From Zelonia costaricensis (taxonomy: Eukaryota; Euglenozoa; Kinetoplastea; Trypanosomatida; Trypanosomatidae), in the NCBI GenBank assembly GCA_030849075.1, contig JASAOO010003298.1, positions 1 to 38,035 on the forward strand: a stretch of 38,035 nt of DNA. Direction: 5' to 3'. The notes beneath the pieces are model-generated. The model saw only the letters and a list, made by a program, of their open reading frames with translations. It was not told the origin of the DNA and did no database searches. Shown here in pieces: positions 1 through 10,209 of this stretch (its first letter is position 1; each line of letters starts with the position of its first letter). A program made the translations under genes and the position numbers.

Positions 1-57
1 TCGTACCGCGCTGCGTGGCGCCGCAACAACCGCATCGTCTTCCTGCGCAAGCGTTAA
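1..57 (+). CDS. C-terminal end of an upstream gene (partial)
   Basis: The first 19 codons, in frame from base 1, end in TAA at 55-57. They give a strongly basic tail with several Arg and Lys residues, ending in R-K-R before the stop. The gene begins outside the window and cannot be identified from 18 residues. Its G/C-ending codons and its strand match the other genes, and the pyrimidine-rich spacer that follows is what a gene end looks like here. It could be a chance open stretch, because only 57 bases are visible. Confidence 0.45.
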   Translation, partial: SYRAAWRRNNRIVFLRKR

Positions 58-896
58 GCCGCCTCGCGCGACTGCCCGCTGCGCGGCTCCTGCGTTCTCC
101 AGCATTTCGTTTCCTTTCTCATTTACTGACACAAAAGAGAACCAAAGCAACAACGGGAAAAGTGGCAACAGCATTCGCAGCCGCTGCTGCCGCAGCGCCA
201 CACACGGCGAAGGCGGAGGGTCCAGCACGTGTGCGTGTTCGGTGTTTACGTGCGCGCGTGCACCCGCCTCCACTCTCGCGGCGCCAGCATTGCCCCTCGC
301 TTAGCCAATGATACTGGCTGGACAGAAAGGAGCGCCAGCACTGTCTGCATGCTGGCCACGCTCGGGAGGGGCGGGGGGCGGGGTCCTGCCTGCAGTGAAA
401 CGGCACGTCTTCAGTGCAGAAGGCGAGCAGGCGCTGACACACCTGCTACGATGTGGTGCCAAGGCACGTGTCGCTGCCATCGCACTGGTCCTGTGTGACT
501 CGCCATCGCGCGCGGCACGCCGTGGCCGGTGTGCGTAGCGCGTCTCCTGGCCGCTCCTTCCTCCAACCTATCGCTCTCTTCTCCCACACGCTTGCCTCTT
601 CTCGCCCTTGGCGCCCTATGCGGCCCCTTTATCTACTGACTCGCCCACGACTGCCGTTTCTGCGCGTTGCCGGCGGCTGGGCCCGCTTTCACCCACCTTC
701 ATGCGTCCGCCTTCTTGCGGCCACGCCGTGCCGTACGCCCACCCTCAACTGAAGTCCGTACGCTTTCCACGACCCCCTCGCTTGCTGAACACTGCGGCGC
801 AGGTTTAGCGACTCGGCAGCTCACTCGTTGCTGGTCTTTCTCCCTACCGGCGCGTCTTCATTTAACCCCCTTCTCCTTTTCTAGAACCTGGCCACG
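58..896 (+). other. Intergenic spacer before the V-ATPase gene
   Basis: No convincing gene is seen. Open frames here are under 110 codons, low in complexity and overlap one another. The spacer presumably holds the 3' UTR of the upstream gene and the processing signals of the V-ATPase proteolipid gene. Confidence 0.6.
862..884 (+). promoter_or_regulatory. Putative spliced-leader acceptor, V-ATPase gene
   Basis: A C/T-rich tract is followed by CTAG, with the AG at 883-884, 12 bases before the ATG at 897. This is the usual form of a trypanosomatid trans-splice acceptor. It is predicted, not mapped. Confidence 0.6.
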
Positions 897-1571
897 ATGC
901 CGGTGGAGGCGGAAGTGCTCCCGACGCCGACGCGTCTGCCACCAGACGACGCGATGTATGTGGTGAGCAGCATCGTTCGTTACATCCTTGTCATCGTAAT
1001 CGTCGTCTTCGGCATCATTCCCGCTCTGTGCGGCACCGTCTTCCCGCCCTTCTCGGCGCTGTGGACGATCCTGGCCTCGATCTCGCCCTTCGCGTGGGGC
1101 TCGATGGGCATCGGCATCGGCATTGCCCTCTCCATCATCGGTGCCGCGTGGGGCATCCTGACGAGCGGCGCGTCCATCAGCGGCGCGGCGATTCGCGCAC
1201 CCGAGATTCGGAGCAAGAATTTGATTTCGATCATTTTCTGCGAGGCCGTCGCCATCTACGGCGTTATTCTGTCGATCATCATGATGGGCAAGATCCAGGC
1301 AAGCAGCAGCTCTGTGGGCAGCGCGGGCGCCTACACGTATGAGACGATCGCCGGCGGCTACACCCTCTTCGCGGCGGGCGTGGCGGTTGGCATCGGCAAC
1401 ATGGCGTGCGGCATCTCCGTCGGCATCGTGGGCAGCAGCTGCGCCATCGCCGACGCTCACAGCAGCAGCCTCTTCGTCAAGGTCCTCGTGATTGAGATTT
1501 TTGCCTCCGCACTCGGCATTTTTGCCGTCATCACGGGCATTCTCATGGCGCAAAAGGTTCAGATGAAGTAG
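897..1571 (+). CDS. VMA16: V-type H+-ATPase proteolipid subunit c''
   Basis: This is a 224-residue, very hydrophobic protein. It forms part of the membrane rotor ring (Vo) of the vacuolar proton pump, which acidifies acidocalcisomes, endosomes and related compartments. About five membrane segments are visible, near residues 22-46, 66-88, 108-131, 149-180 and 194-217. The Gly/Ile-rich helix with GIGIGIA at 71-77 and the segment KNLISIIFCEAVAIYG, with the proton-carrying glutamate at E116, are hallmarks of the c'' (Vma16/ATP6V0B) type. The extra N-terminal span separates it from the four-span c subunit. Its length is close to the usual 205-230 residues. The ATG at 897 is the first one after the putative splice site at 883-884. 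It ends in TAG. Identification is by recognised family sequence. Confidence 0.93.
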   Translation: MPVEAEVLPTPTRLPPDDAMYVVSSIVRYILVIVIVVFGIIPALCGTVFPPFSALWTILASISPFAWGSMGIGIGIALSIIGAAWGILTSGASISGAAIRAPEIRSKNLISIIFCEAVAIYGVILSIIMMGKIQASSSSVGSAGAYTYETIAGGYTLFAAGVAVGIGNMACGISVGIVGSSCAIADAHSSSLFVKVLVIEIFASALGIFAVITGILMAQKVQMK

Positions 1572-2666
1572 CGCACACCCACGTCACAGACAAGGCGCAG
1601 CCCCCCAACAGTCGCGTGGCCCATCTCGGAGCTCGCCCGTTCTCCACCCCCCTCCTCAGTGGAGTTGCGGCGTTGTCTAGGGAGGGGGGGGGGGGCAGCA
1701 GTCGCGTCCGCTGCGCGCCCGCCGGTTCGCTTTCGCGGCAGTCGCAGATAAAGCCGCCGCGTGCAATCGCACCGGTGGGCGAGACCGGAAGGAAGGGGGT
1801 GCGGAGGAAGGGGAGGCGAGGTAGCTTCCGTGAGTGCTGCTGTGGAGTGCGCCGAGGATGTGTGTCGGGATTATCGATAGTCACTGTCTTGTCTTGTGTT
1901 TTGTTTTGCTTGTGGGTTCTCGTCTCCTTCGCCGCGTCGATGCCGTGTGCTTCTGTTGCCGCGCCCCTACGCCTTCCTCCGTCATGCGCCGCCTGCGGGT
2001 GTGCCCGTGAATGTGTGCACAGGGGCGCATTTGTGCTCACTCTCACCGTCTTCTACGTGAGACCAAGGTCACACGCCGCGGCGGGGCGGACAGCGGCAGA
2101 GAAGGGCGTTCAAGTTGACCGACGTTGTTCGAGCGTTGGCGTATGCGCATGTTTGTGTGTGTGTGTGTGCGTGTGTGTTGATGGGGCGTCTTTCAGGTAA
2201 AACCATCTTGAGCCAAAAAAAAAAGGACAGCATGCTGACTCGTGACGCGGTTAGGCGCACAAGGCCGAAGTGAGAAGCGGAGTCGCACACGCTCTCTGTG
2301 GCGCAGCGCCGCAGACAGTGAAGACCGGTTGTAGCTTATTACGACCGAGTTGGACGTCTCACAAAGAGGCGGGGGAGGGTGCTGTCGCGCCGGCTTGCCT
2401 GTCCCCTCCGCCCTCCCTCGCCCTTTGCCCCGCTTTCCCGCCCAGCCCTTCTATTCAGTGTCGCTTGTCTGCAGGCCGATGCTGGAGCTGCACGCTCCGG
2501 CACCCTCCGCATGCGTGGACCTGAAGGTTCAGCTGCACAGAGGGGACGCGGGGGGGGGGCGAGCGAGCTCGCGTTGCACTCACATGCAGCGACGTGGGCT
2601 CAACACAGCCACAACCCGCTTTTTTTCTTTCTCTCGACTTTTCTGCTCGTCGGTGCTTCTCGCGCC

Positions 2667-2709
2667 CTCCTTCCCTACGCCCCTTCCCCCCCCCCCCCCT
2701 CACCCACAG
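2667..2709 (+). promoter_or_regulatory. Putative spliced-leader acceptor, NTF2-like gene
   Basis: A long C/T tract ends in CCCACAG with the AG at 2708-2709, about 146 bases before the ATG at 2856. Other AGs lie between it and the start, so the site is tentative. Confidence 0.4.
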
Positions 2710-2795
2710 TGGGGTCAGTCGCAGGCGTGACATACCCACGTTTGTTTTGGCGCGCGCTGTCGTGACACCGACTGGCCAAAAGAAAAAAGGAAGAT

Positions 2796-2818
2796 ACACA
2801 CACACACACACACACACA
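2796..2818. repeat. (CA)n microsatellite
   Basis: This is an uninterrupted alternating A/C tract in the presumed 5' UTR or spacer, followed by a second short (CA) run at 2825-2833. Confidence 0.85.
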
Positions 2819-2855
2819 AGCAAGCACACACACATCTTCAGACTGGCTAGGGCAC

Positions 2856-3281
2856 ATGACCTTGTCGCGGTTGGTGGTGCAGCGCTACACGGAGCTGCTG
2901 AGCACCAATGAGCTGGAGGCCGCCTTCAACTACCTCGCCGAGGACGTCATCTACGTCACGTGGCTTGGTGTGGTCGAGGGCAAGGACGACGTCGTGACCT
3001 TTCTACGCGACAACATTCGCTACGTGCACCACAACAGGAATTTCGACCGCTGGCAACAGGTGCAGCACTGCCTCGACGCCGACCTCTTGCGACCCCGCGG
3101 CGGTGCCACAGAGGCCGTCTTCGACGGCAACGGGTACGACGCGCACGGCTACGCGACGTTTGAGCGCGACGGCACGGTCTCCAAGCACCTCCGGCTCTCT
3201 CTCGAGCGCATTCGCGTCAAGGAAACGATTGTCATTTGCGATGGCAAGGTGGTGCTGGTGACTGTGATGGAGCAGCTGTGA
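2856..3281 (+). CDS. Small NTF2/SnoaL-like fold protein
   Basis: This is a 141-residue protein of unknown specific function. Its start, with a helix carrying RYTELLSTNELEAAFNYLAEDVIYVTW, followed by G-V-V-E-G-K-D-D-V and a C-terminal strand-rich half that carries a catalytic-looking but unassigned set of His, Asp and Arg residues, resembles the compact cone-shaped NTF2-like/SnoaL superfamily. Its length (130-150 residues) fits a single domain of that kind. Such domains serve as small enzymes, nuclear-transport carriers or binding pockets, so the fold does not give a function. No signal peptide or membrane segment is visible. The ATG at 2856 lies 38 bases after the (CA)n tract. It ends in TGA. 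The fold assignment is inferred from sequence pattern only. Confidence 0.8.
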   Translation: MTLSRLVVQRYTELLSTNELEAAFNYLAEDVIYVTWLGVVEGKDDVVTFLRDNIRYVHHNRNFDRWQQVQHCLDADLLRPRGGATEAVFDGNGYDAHGYATFERDGTVSKHLRLSLERIRVKETIVICDGKVVLVTVMEQL

Positions 3282-4021
3282 CGAGGCGCGTGCGCGTGGC
3301 GGCGCGGCCATCCCGTCACTTCTTTCTCGCTTTCGAGAAGGCGTTGCGCGGGCTGGTTGTACTTCCTCTACTTCTCTCTCGGTGGCGCAGCCCGCCTGGT
3401 CGTCACATCAGCCGTGTTCGTCGGCGAGCTCCAATGCACCGGCATAGTAGACCAGAAAAGCGGCACTTGTGTGTGTCGTTTCTTTTTTTTTTTTGTGGAC
3501 GTGGAAAGGCGACCACGCACCTGCGCCCGCGCTCCTCCCACGCACACAAGCAGCGGTGCACAGCTTCCACTCTGCTACAAAGCTCGCATCTCCCCAAGCC
3601 TCGAAAGACGCCGTGAGCGCGGCCCTCGCCGTACGTGCTTTCCTGTGCAGGCACTCAGCTCTCACCTGCCGACCTGCCGGCACCCGCTTCTGCTACTTCA
3701 ACACGTCGTCTAGCACACTCCCTCCCTTCCTCCTCGTGCACCGCACCAACGGACACGTTCTCTCCTCGTCCTCCCGCGCTCCCCAGCTCGGAACACTACA
3801 CACGCAGGTGCTCCCTTCCCGTCACGCAACCCTGGACCCTCTCCGTCTCCCCGCATCACCTCCACCCCAACGCTTTTGCGTCGCACTCTCCATCTCCCAC
3901 CACCCCAGTAGTCTCCTACCTCTGCCCCCATCTTCATCATCGTTCTCACCCTCTCCTCCCCCCCCCCAACACACACACACAAAAAAGAAGGAAACCGTCG
4001 CAGGTGCGTGGGTCAGGCAAG
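3282..4021 (+). other. Intergenic spacer
   Basis: This is a pyrimidine-rich spacer with no convincing gene. The strong C/T stretch at about 3890-3970 and the following CA tract and A run (3970-3986) are probably the splice-acceptor region of the coiled-coil gene. Candidate AGs are at 3986-3987 and 4012-4013. Confidence 0.6.
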
Positions 4022-5350
4022 ATGAAGGCCACCGCTACGGAGCGCGAGCGCGAGATTGAGGCGAGCATCGCCATCCTCGAGCGCGAGATGGCCACGCTCG
4101 AGCAGGAGAAGATCGAGCTGCAGTCGGCGATGGCCGTCACGAACCCGGAGCTGCGCCAGGACGAGCTGCTCGCCTCCTTTCCGGTGCTGGACTACTGCGG
4201 CAAGCGGCCGCGGCAGTCGATCAGGACGATTCCGGTGGAGCAGTACGGCAACACCATCATCCAGCTTGAGCTGGCCAAGAAGGCGATCGACGCGCAGAAC
4301 CAGCGGGACCGCTTCGAGATCCAGGATCTGCTCCGCCTCATTCGGGAACAGGAAAAGCAGCAGAAGGCCACCGTGCAGAAGACGGAGCGTCTCGCCGAGG
4401 AGGCCGGCATTGACCTGAAGTCCGTAACAGAGCGCGGGCGCGGCGACCTGATCAAGCTGCACACCTACGAGACCGACATCTCGCTGGATGAGCTGGAGGC
4501 CCGCAGGCGACTGGTCGACCACGAGGTCAAGGCCGCCAAGATCATCGTCGAGAAGAAGGGCGCCGCAATCGTGTCGCTGACGAAGCTGGTCGAGAAGCGC
4601 CGGTCCACCATCGACGAGGTGGATGCCCTGTACAACAAGATCCGCATCGTAGACCGCGACACGACGGTGGCGAACGAGGAGCTGGCACGGGTGAGCGCCG
4701 AGGTGCAGGACGCCGACGCGTGGCTCGAGGCTCGCCCGGATCCGGCGGATTCGCTGGCGCGCAAGGTCATCGACGAGGACGCCGCGACGGTCAAGGGGGA
4801 GCGGGAGCAGAACGTCAACGAGCAGCGCATTCCGCAGGAGCGTGTCATCAAGGCGCAGGACTACCGCATCGCTCAGCTCGAGAAGCGCGCTAAGATCGTG
4901 GACAAGGCGCTCAAGAGCAACGGCCTCTCGCGCGAGGTGGAGAAGATCGTGGCGCGTGGATGGTCGCAGCGTGAGGTCGAGGTGCCCGAGGAGCAGGAGG
5001 AGCTGTACGACATCGAGAAGATTATCCCGGCGCAGGAGAAGATCCACCCCGGCGTGTACAACCTGCTGCTGACCGAGAAGGAGAAGACGGCGCGCACCGT
5101 CAGCATCCTCACCATCTCCGCCAAGGAGAAGGAGGAAGTGAGTGCGGCGCTGACGGCACGGCTCGAGACGCTGGCGGCGCAGTGCAACGCGGCGATCCAG
5201 GAGCTGGACAACTACGCCTCCGACGCGGCCTTTTCGGAGGAGCAGCAGCGCGTGCAGGCGCTCAAGTGGGTGCAGGAGCAGCGCCAGCACTGCGCTGAGC
5301 TTTCCCAGCAGAAGGCTCTTCTCGAGAACGCCGCACACCAATCGCACTAG
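4022..5350 (+). CDS. Long coiled-coil protein, unknown function
   Basis: This is a 442-residue, highly charged protein that is almost entirely predicted helix. It opens with a heptad-rich stretch (residues about 5-45, many Glu, Leu and Arg). A short non-coiled patch with Pro and Gly follows (about 58-78, containing LDYCGKRPRQ), then long coiled coil to about 230 and again from about 265 to the end, broken by a Pro-containing linker near 238-243. There is no signal peptide, membrane segment or enzymatic motif. In trypanosomatids, proteins of this kind are often parts of the flagellum, basal body or subpellicular cytoskeleton, but that is inference. The open frame extends upstream of 4022, but that part is low-complexity Pro/Ser/His from the spacer, so the ATG at 4022 is chosen. 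It ends in TAG. Confidence 0.85.
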   Translation: MKATATEREREIEASIAILEREMATLEQEKIELQSAMAVTNPELRQDELLASFPVLDYCGKRPRQSIRTIPVEQYGNTIIQLELAKKAIDAQNQRDRFEIQDLLRLIREQEKQQKATVQKTERLAEEAGIDLKSVTERGRGDLIKLHTYETDISLDELEARRRLVDHEVKAAKIIVEKKGAAIVSLTKLVEKRRSTIDEVDALYNKIRIVDRDTTVANEELARVSAEVQDADAWLEARPDPADSLARKVIDEDAATVKGEREQNVNEQRIPQERVIKAQDYRIAQLEKRAKIVDKALKSNGLSREVEKIVARGWSQREVEVPEEQEELYDIEKIIPAQEKIHPGVYNLLLTEKEKTARTVSILTISAKEKEEVSAALTARLETLAAQCNAAIQELDNYASDAAFSEEQQRVQALKWVQEQRQHCAELSQQKALLENAAHQSH

Positions 5351-7489
5351 ACCCTGCGCCGGCCATCGAACTCTCTGTTTTGGTCCCCTCTCTGGCTGTA
5401 CCACGCGGTGCCTGGGTCGGCTGGGGCGGCACTCGTGACGTGTAAATAGCGCGGCCCGCGCCGTCCCCTGGCCGCGGCGCTGGTCTGTGTTGCGTTTGCT
5501 GCAAGCCCTCCAGTTGCACAGCAGCGCGCCTGAGCTCGTTAAGGCGCTGCGCACCGCATTGCACTCGCCCACTCCGCCACTTTCCGTCTTTGCCTCGCTT
5601 GTCGGCGTGAGGTGGCGGGCGAAGTGCGACTGACACGCGTGCTTGCGTCCCGTTCTACCGCTCCGCGTCTTGCAGAGCTCCTCTCAGCTCAGCCTCTTTG
5701 ACATGTTTGTTTCTTTTCTTTTGGGTTTCTCGTGTTGGAGGAGCATCGTGATTGGTGTCGTCATCACCTCACTTCACGTGCCCCACGGTGCTGCGCACGG
5801 GCGTCGCGCACGTTGTGCAACTTCGAAAGAAGCGTCGCCGTGTCGCCGCGCGCAAAGCAGCGTACTCCCCCTTTCTGTCCCTGTTCGGCTCACAGAGGGG
5901 GGGGGGGAAGGGTTCCTCTTTGTCCTCCACCGTAGCGGCGAGTACCTCGCGCGCCTGGGTATGCCGAATCCCGTCGCACACCTTGGCGACGGTCCCGCAG
6001 CACTAGCGCGGCGTCGCGGGGCTGCCTTACGACGTGCGACGGGTGACCGCCTCGTCCGCAGGGCAGTCGGCTCCCTCCACCCCGCCGTGCTGTCGAGCAC
6101 GTCGGCTTTGTTTCTGGCTGTTTGTGTGTGTGTGTGTGTGTGTGTTTGTGTGTAGGCGGCGTGGCTCCATGTATGGCTCAGGCTCCACGTCCGCGTCTGT
6201 TTTACTCTGTTCTCGACCCTGTACCGCGTTTCTTTCCAGTCCTTCCTCCTCGTGGCGTCGGCCACCCCCAACGTCTTTTTTCTCCAGTCCGCGCTCCCTC
6301 CCTCCTTCGTGTTCCCTCCTTCGTGTTCCCTCCCCTCCGTCACTGTGTTTCAGACGCGGTGATGCGCATCTGAAGAAGCGAAGGAGCACCGAAGAGGGCA
6401 ACGGGGTGAAGTGGAGGGGGGGGGACACCAGCGACTACGCCGAAACCAGCAACAACAGCAACAACGTTCGCACAACACCAGCCGACAGAAGGGGAGGGGG
6501 CCCGCAGAGGGCGGGCGGGCGTCCGTGACGCTCACTCGCGTGAAAGCGCTCAAGACGTTTCTTCGTTCCCCACATCCACGCACGTGTGCTGTCCGGGACT
6601 TCCGCTGCATCGTGAAGGCGCATTGCTGCCCTGCTCTTGCCACATGCACAGTGCGTGAGCTCTGTCAGTGTTTTGTGCAGCGCGCTTTGCGCGGGAGCAG
6701 GGTCCGGTACCGCGTTGAGGAAGAGGCGGGAATGAAGAAGGCACCCTTATCAGCGTTCTCCCTCGCGCCGTCGCCGCGCACCGGACTCGACTGCTGGCGA
6801 TACCAGGGCGAGCAGAGGCGGTGTCGTCATGATGTGGCGGCTTCTTGAAGTGGTCTCTACCGACCGTGTTTTGCCTCCTCTCCACTCCCGACTCTCCTGC
6901 CCATTACTCGTGGACTGCTACCCACCACTCCGCCGCAATGTTGTAGCTCGCCGTTGATTTGTCTTTGTTTTCCCTCATAGCAAGAATACCCACACAGCGC
7001 ACCTCTCACACGCACCTCCACGCTCACGGCTGCGCCGCGCGTCCACGTCGCCGCCTCCCCAACTCTCTCCCTTGCTTGCCTTCTCTCTTCTCCTCCGCGG
7101 CGGCTCATTGAATACGGCGCACCCTTGCAGCAACTTCCTGGCCCCTCGATCTCTGCTCGCAGACCCCCTCCCTCCCTCCCTCCTCCTCCTCCCGCCTTCC
7201 ACGACACCACCTTGCTTTTGTGCGCGCCGACTCCGCTGTTGCCCGCCACCTTATTACACAGCACACGTCTCGTCCTGGGCCTCCGTCTCCTCCGTGTTGC
7301 TTCGTTGCAGTGCTGCTCGCTGCATCGTTTCCCGACACTCTCCCTCCCTTCCTCTATCTCTCACTCGAGAGTTGTCCTTTGAGCTCACGCGTGACTCTCG
7401 ACTCGTCACATCCGCGCGCCATCGGCTCCCAATATCTGACTCTTCCTGTCCCCTCTTCTCCGTTTCGTTGTGCGTGCTCCGCTGCAGTC
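5351..7489 (+). other. Long intergenic spacer (2.1 kb)
   Basis: No gene is supported. The spacer carries a G run near 5897-5908, a (TG)n tract at about 6123-6153, a G run at 6416-6424 and dense C/T tracts from about 7060 to 7330. Open frames of up to 189 codons exist on both strands but are biased in composition and mutually overlapping. It most likely consists of a long 3' UTR plus the acceptor region of the next gene. Confidence 0.55.
7280..7310 (+). promoter_or_regulatory. Putative spliced-leader acceptor, TTC39-like gene
   Basis: A C/T-rich run ends in GTTGCAG with the AG at 7309-7310, about 180 bases before the ATG at 7490. A second candidate is CTGCAG with the AG at 7486-7487, which would leave only two bases of 5' UTR. 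Confidence 0.45.
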
Positions 7490-9238
7490 ATGTCGAACAG
7501 CGTCTCTGCCGATGCCAACAGCATGGCGAGCGCGATTAGCACGGAGACGGACTTGCCCAGCGTGCACCGGGGTGTGGAGCAGGCGGTGTTCATGATGTGG
7601 AACAATCAGTACGACGAGGCGCTGGAGAAACTGCGCGCTAAGAAGGACAAGAACCCGCGCTACGCCCTCGAGTGGGCCAACGTGAGCCTCGTCAAGACGC
7701 TGATGAGCTCGACCAACGAGGACCGCGAGAAGTTGCTCGATCTCTTTAAGGCGGCCGACTCCCTTGCCACGTCGACCAAGTACAACGAGCCCATGTTCTC
7801 CGACTCCGACTCCGACGAGGAGGAGGAGGAGAGCGACAAGACGCGCAAGGAGATGAAGAAGGAGAAGAAGAAGAACAAGAAGGCGTTCAAGGCACGCAAG
7901 AAGGACGCGGCGAGGAGCGGCGAGTACTTTGATCAGACGTGGAAGCTGGAGTGCGACATCGTCTACGCAGACGCGCTGCTACTTCGATCGATCTGCCAGT
8001 TGATGATGAACTCCTACATTAAGGGCGGCATCAACCTGCGCAAGGCGTGGGGGTGCTACTACAGCCTCATCCAGCAGGTGGAGAAGGACACGGAGAACAA
8101 GATTCCGCACGAGCTGAAGATGTGCATCAAGTACGGCACCGGCACTTTCTACGCCTTTCTGGCGCTCGTTCCGGCCAACCTGATGAAGCTGCTCAGCATC
8201 ATCGGCTTCATCTCCGACCGCGACCTTGGCGAGCAGTACCTGACCGAGGTGCTGGAGAGCAACACCATCCGCTCCCCCTTCGCCGCTCTCGTGCTCTGCA
8301 CCCTGTACCTCTTCCTGCCCACCGGGCTCGGCAACGTGGAGACGACCCTGTCGCGGGCCCGTCACGTCCTGGAGACGATGAACGCGCGCTACACAAACAA
8401 CACGTACTTCAACGGATACGCCAACTTCTACTACCGCAAGAAGGGCGAGGTGGAGTCGGCGGTGCGCTCCATCACACTGGCGGCCGAGAACGCCGAGAAG
8501 GCCGGCCTGGTGCCGCTGCTCATCAAGTACCTGTACGCCGACACCCTCTTCATGAACCAGCAGTGGACCGAGGCGCTTGACCAGTACCGCAAGATCCTCG
8601 ACCACCTTGAGAAGACCAAAGCCAAGTTCGCCTACAGCGGCCAGATCGCGCTCTCCATCGCTGCGTGCTACGTCATGCTAATCAACGACAAGGAGGCCAC
8701 GGCGTGGTTCAAGAAGGTCGACTCCATTTACAACCCCAAGTCCAAGAACGACTCGCACTCGCCGCGTTTTGCGAACCGCGTGATGGCCAACCCGCGCCTG
8801 CTGCCGCTCGCCGGCGTGTACATGCTGTACATCAATCGCGACCTGGCGCACATGAACAAGGAGCAGGGCGTGCGCGTCCTGGCTGAGCTGAAGCGCGTGA
8901 CAAAGGGCAAGGACCTGAGCGGGCCCGAGGCGGAGAACATGTACAACCTGTTCGTCGGCGTGATTGAGAAGGGCAGCGAGAACACCGAGGCTGCGTTTTC
9001 GTACATGAACAAGATCTTCGACAACGAGAAGAAGATCCCGCAGGATTCGATGATTCTGCCGTTTGCCTACTACGAGACGGCAGAGATGGAGTTCCGCCGC
9101 GGCAACATGGAACGCTCGAAGGAGCTGTTTGAGAAGGGCAGCAAGATCAAAGGCGACGGCAACGAAACGCTTGCCAACCGGTACAACATCGCCATGAAGC
9201 AGCTGCGCCGCGCCATGGATGCACGCGATCCGGAGTAG
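7490..9238 (+). CDS. TTC39/IML2-like tetratricopeptide protein
   Basis: This is a 582-residue soluble helical-repeat protein. Residues 28-95 (GVEQAVFMMWNNQYDEALEKL, followed by a helix pair) and the segment around 205-260, containing KYGTGTF, LVPANLMKLLSIIGF and SDRDLGEQYL, match the conserved core of the TTC39/Iml2 (DUF3808) family. More TPR-like helix pairs follow up to about residue 575. Family members in other eukaryotes are linked to mitochondrial outer-membrane, lipid-droplet or lipid-homeostasis roles; the role here is unknown. An acidic then strongly basic insert at residues 104-141 (Asp/Ser/Glu run followed by a Lys run) is unusual and may be a disordered, phosphorylatable or nucleic-acid-binding loop. 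The frame is open upstream of 7490, but that part is low-complexity. It ends in TAG. Confidence 0.85.
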   Translation: MSNSVSADANSMASAISTETDLPSVHRGVEQAVFMMWNNQYDEALEKLRAKKDKNPRYALEWANVSLVKTLMSSTNEDREKLLDLFKAADSLATSTKYNEPMFSDSDSDEEEEESDKTRKEMKKEKKKNKKAFKARKKDAARSGEYFDQTWKLECDIVYADALLLRSICQLMMNSYIKGGINLRKAWGCYYSLIQQVEKDTENKIPHELKMCIKYGTGTFYAFLALVPANLMKLLSIIGFISDRDLGEQYLTEVLESNTIRSPFAALVLCTLYLFLPTGLGNVETTLSRARHVLETMNARYTNNTYFNGYANFYYRKKGEVESAVRSITLAAENAEKAGLVPLLIKYLYADTLFMNQQWTEALDQYRKILDHLEKTKAKFAYSGQIALSIAACYVMLINDKEATAWFKKVDSIYNPKSKNDSHSPRFANRVMANPRLLPLAGVYMLYINRDLAHMNKEQGVRVLAELKRVTKGKDLSGPEAENMYNLFVGVIEKGSENTEAAFSYMNKIFDNEKKIPQDSMILPFAYYETAEMEFRRGNMERSKELFEKGSKIKGDGNETLANRYNIAMKQLRRAMDARDPE

Positions 9239-10147
9239 CGGCCTTGCCCCTCACCTTCTTTCCTCCCACCGGCGTCAGCACGAGGACGTGTGCGTCGCGT
9301 CACGGCGCAGTGGACGTTGCGCGTCTCTCGGTTTTTTGTTTTCCTTCCTTTGTGTCTTTTGAATTGTGTGGTTGCTGCAGCGAGGGGTCGCTTAAATATG
9401 CGTGTGTGTGTGTGTGTTCTCTGCGCGCGCTTCGAAGGGGTTTCGGGTTGCCTCACCTTCGCTTTTCCACGTTTTTCTTCTCATTTGTGGTGCCCTCTCG
9501 GCCTGTTGGCGGCGCACGCTTTTGCTCTATTCTGCCCGATGCCGCCGCTCGCCGGTCGCCGTCGTCGTCGTCGGTGCCCAGTGCCTCTCGCCCAACTCTC
9601 GTGTCGGCCTGTCTTGTTTCAGCTCTCACGTGCCGCACCCTCCCCCCACCTGCACTCCTTTTGCTCTTCCGTTGCGGTTGCTGCAAGGTGGGGAGGGAGG
9701 AAGTATCCTGTACGCCCGCCGCCGTTCCTACATGGGCGTGCATGTGTATGTGTATGTGAGTACTTGCGATGCCGGCTTCACAGCTTCAACTCGTCAGTCG
9801 CGCACAGCGAGGGCCACGTTGTCATCCTTGCTGCACTGTCACACGACCGTGCCCAGAGCGTCGAGGAGTGCTTCGGCCAAGCAGCGCAGCGGAAACGAGT
9901 CTGCGCACCGGCAGCGGAGAAATGCACACACCGGAGTTGGATGAACCGATGCAATGCGAATGGGCAAGCTGACGGAGCACACGCGCATGTCAAGCTCCGG
10001 CTTACGTCTGACGCGCCTCACAGCATTGTGCCACTGCTTGCTTTCTCGCGAGCTGAGAAGAAGGAAGACGACGGCTACGTTTGCCCATCGCGTCGACGAG
10101 CGATTCCTTTCCAGCTCTCTACTTTTGACCGACAAGGCACATGAATT

Positions 10148-10151
<4 letters not shown>

Positions 10152-10183
<32 letters not shown>

Positions 10184-10209
10184 TGCGGCGCGCGCGCGTG
10201 TGTGTGTGC
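10152..10209. repeat. (CA)n tract followed by (CG)n/(TG)n
   Basis: About 15 CA units are followed, after a short spacer, by an alternating CG stretch and then a TG stretch. The CA and TG parts are complementary, so the region could fold back on itself or adopt left-handed DNA. Confidence 0.75.

Larger units (their letters stand above)
1572..2855 (+). other. Intergenic spacer with dinucleotide tracts
   Basis: This 1.3-kb spacer has no convincing gene. It carries a TG-rich tract at about 2154-2179, an A run near 2216-2224, a C run near 2686-2700 and a (CA)n tract at 2796-2818. It likely holds the 3' UTR of the V-ATPase gene and the 5' region of the next gene. The longest open frame in it (194 codons, about 1616-2200) is compositional noise ending in a TG repeat. 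Confidence 0.6.

Noticed and set aside
4013..5572. 519-codon minus-strand frame
   Set aside because: It is an antisense shadow of the coiled-coil gene; its Leu/Arg/Asp-rich sequence mirrors the sense codon usage.
9290..10144. 284-codon frame after the TTC39-like gene
   Set aside because: It is Ser/Cys/Arg/Val-rich, runs through TG repeats and has no recognisable family; more likely 3' UTR.
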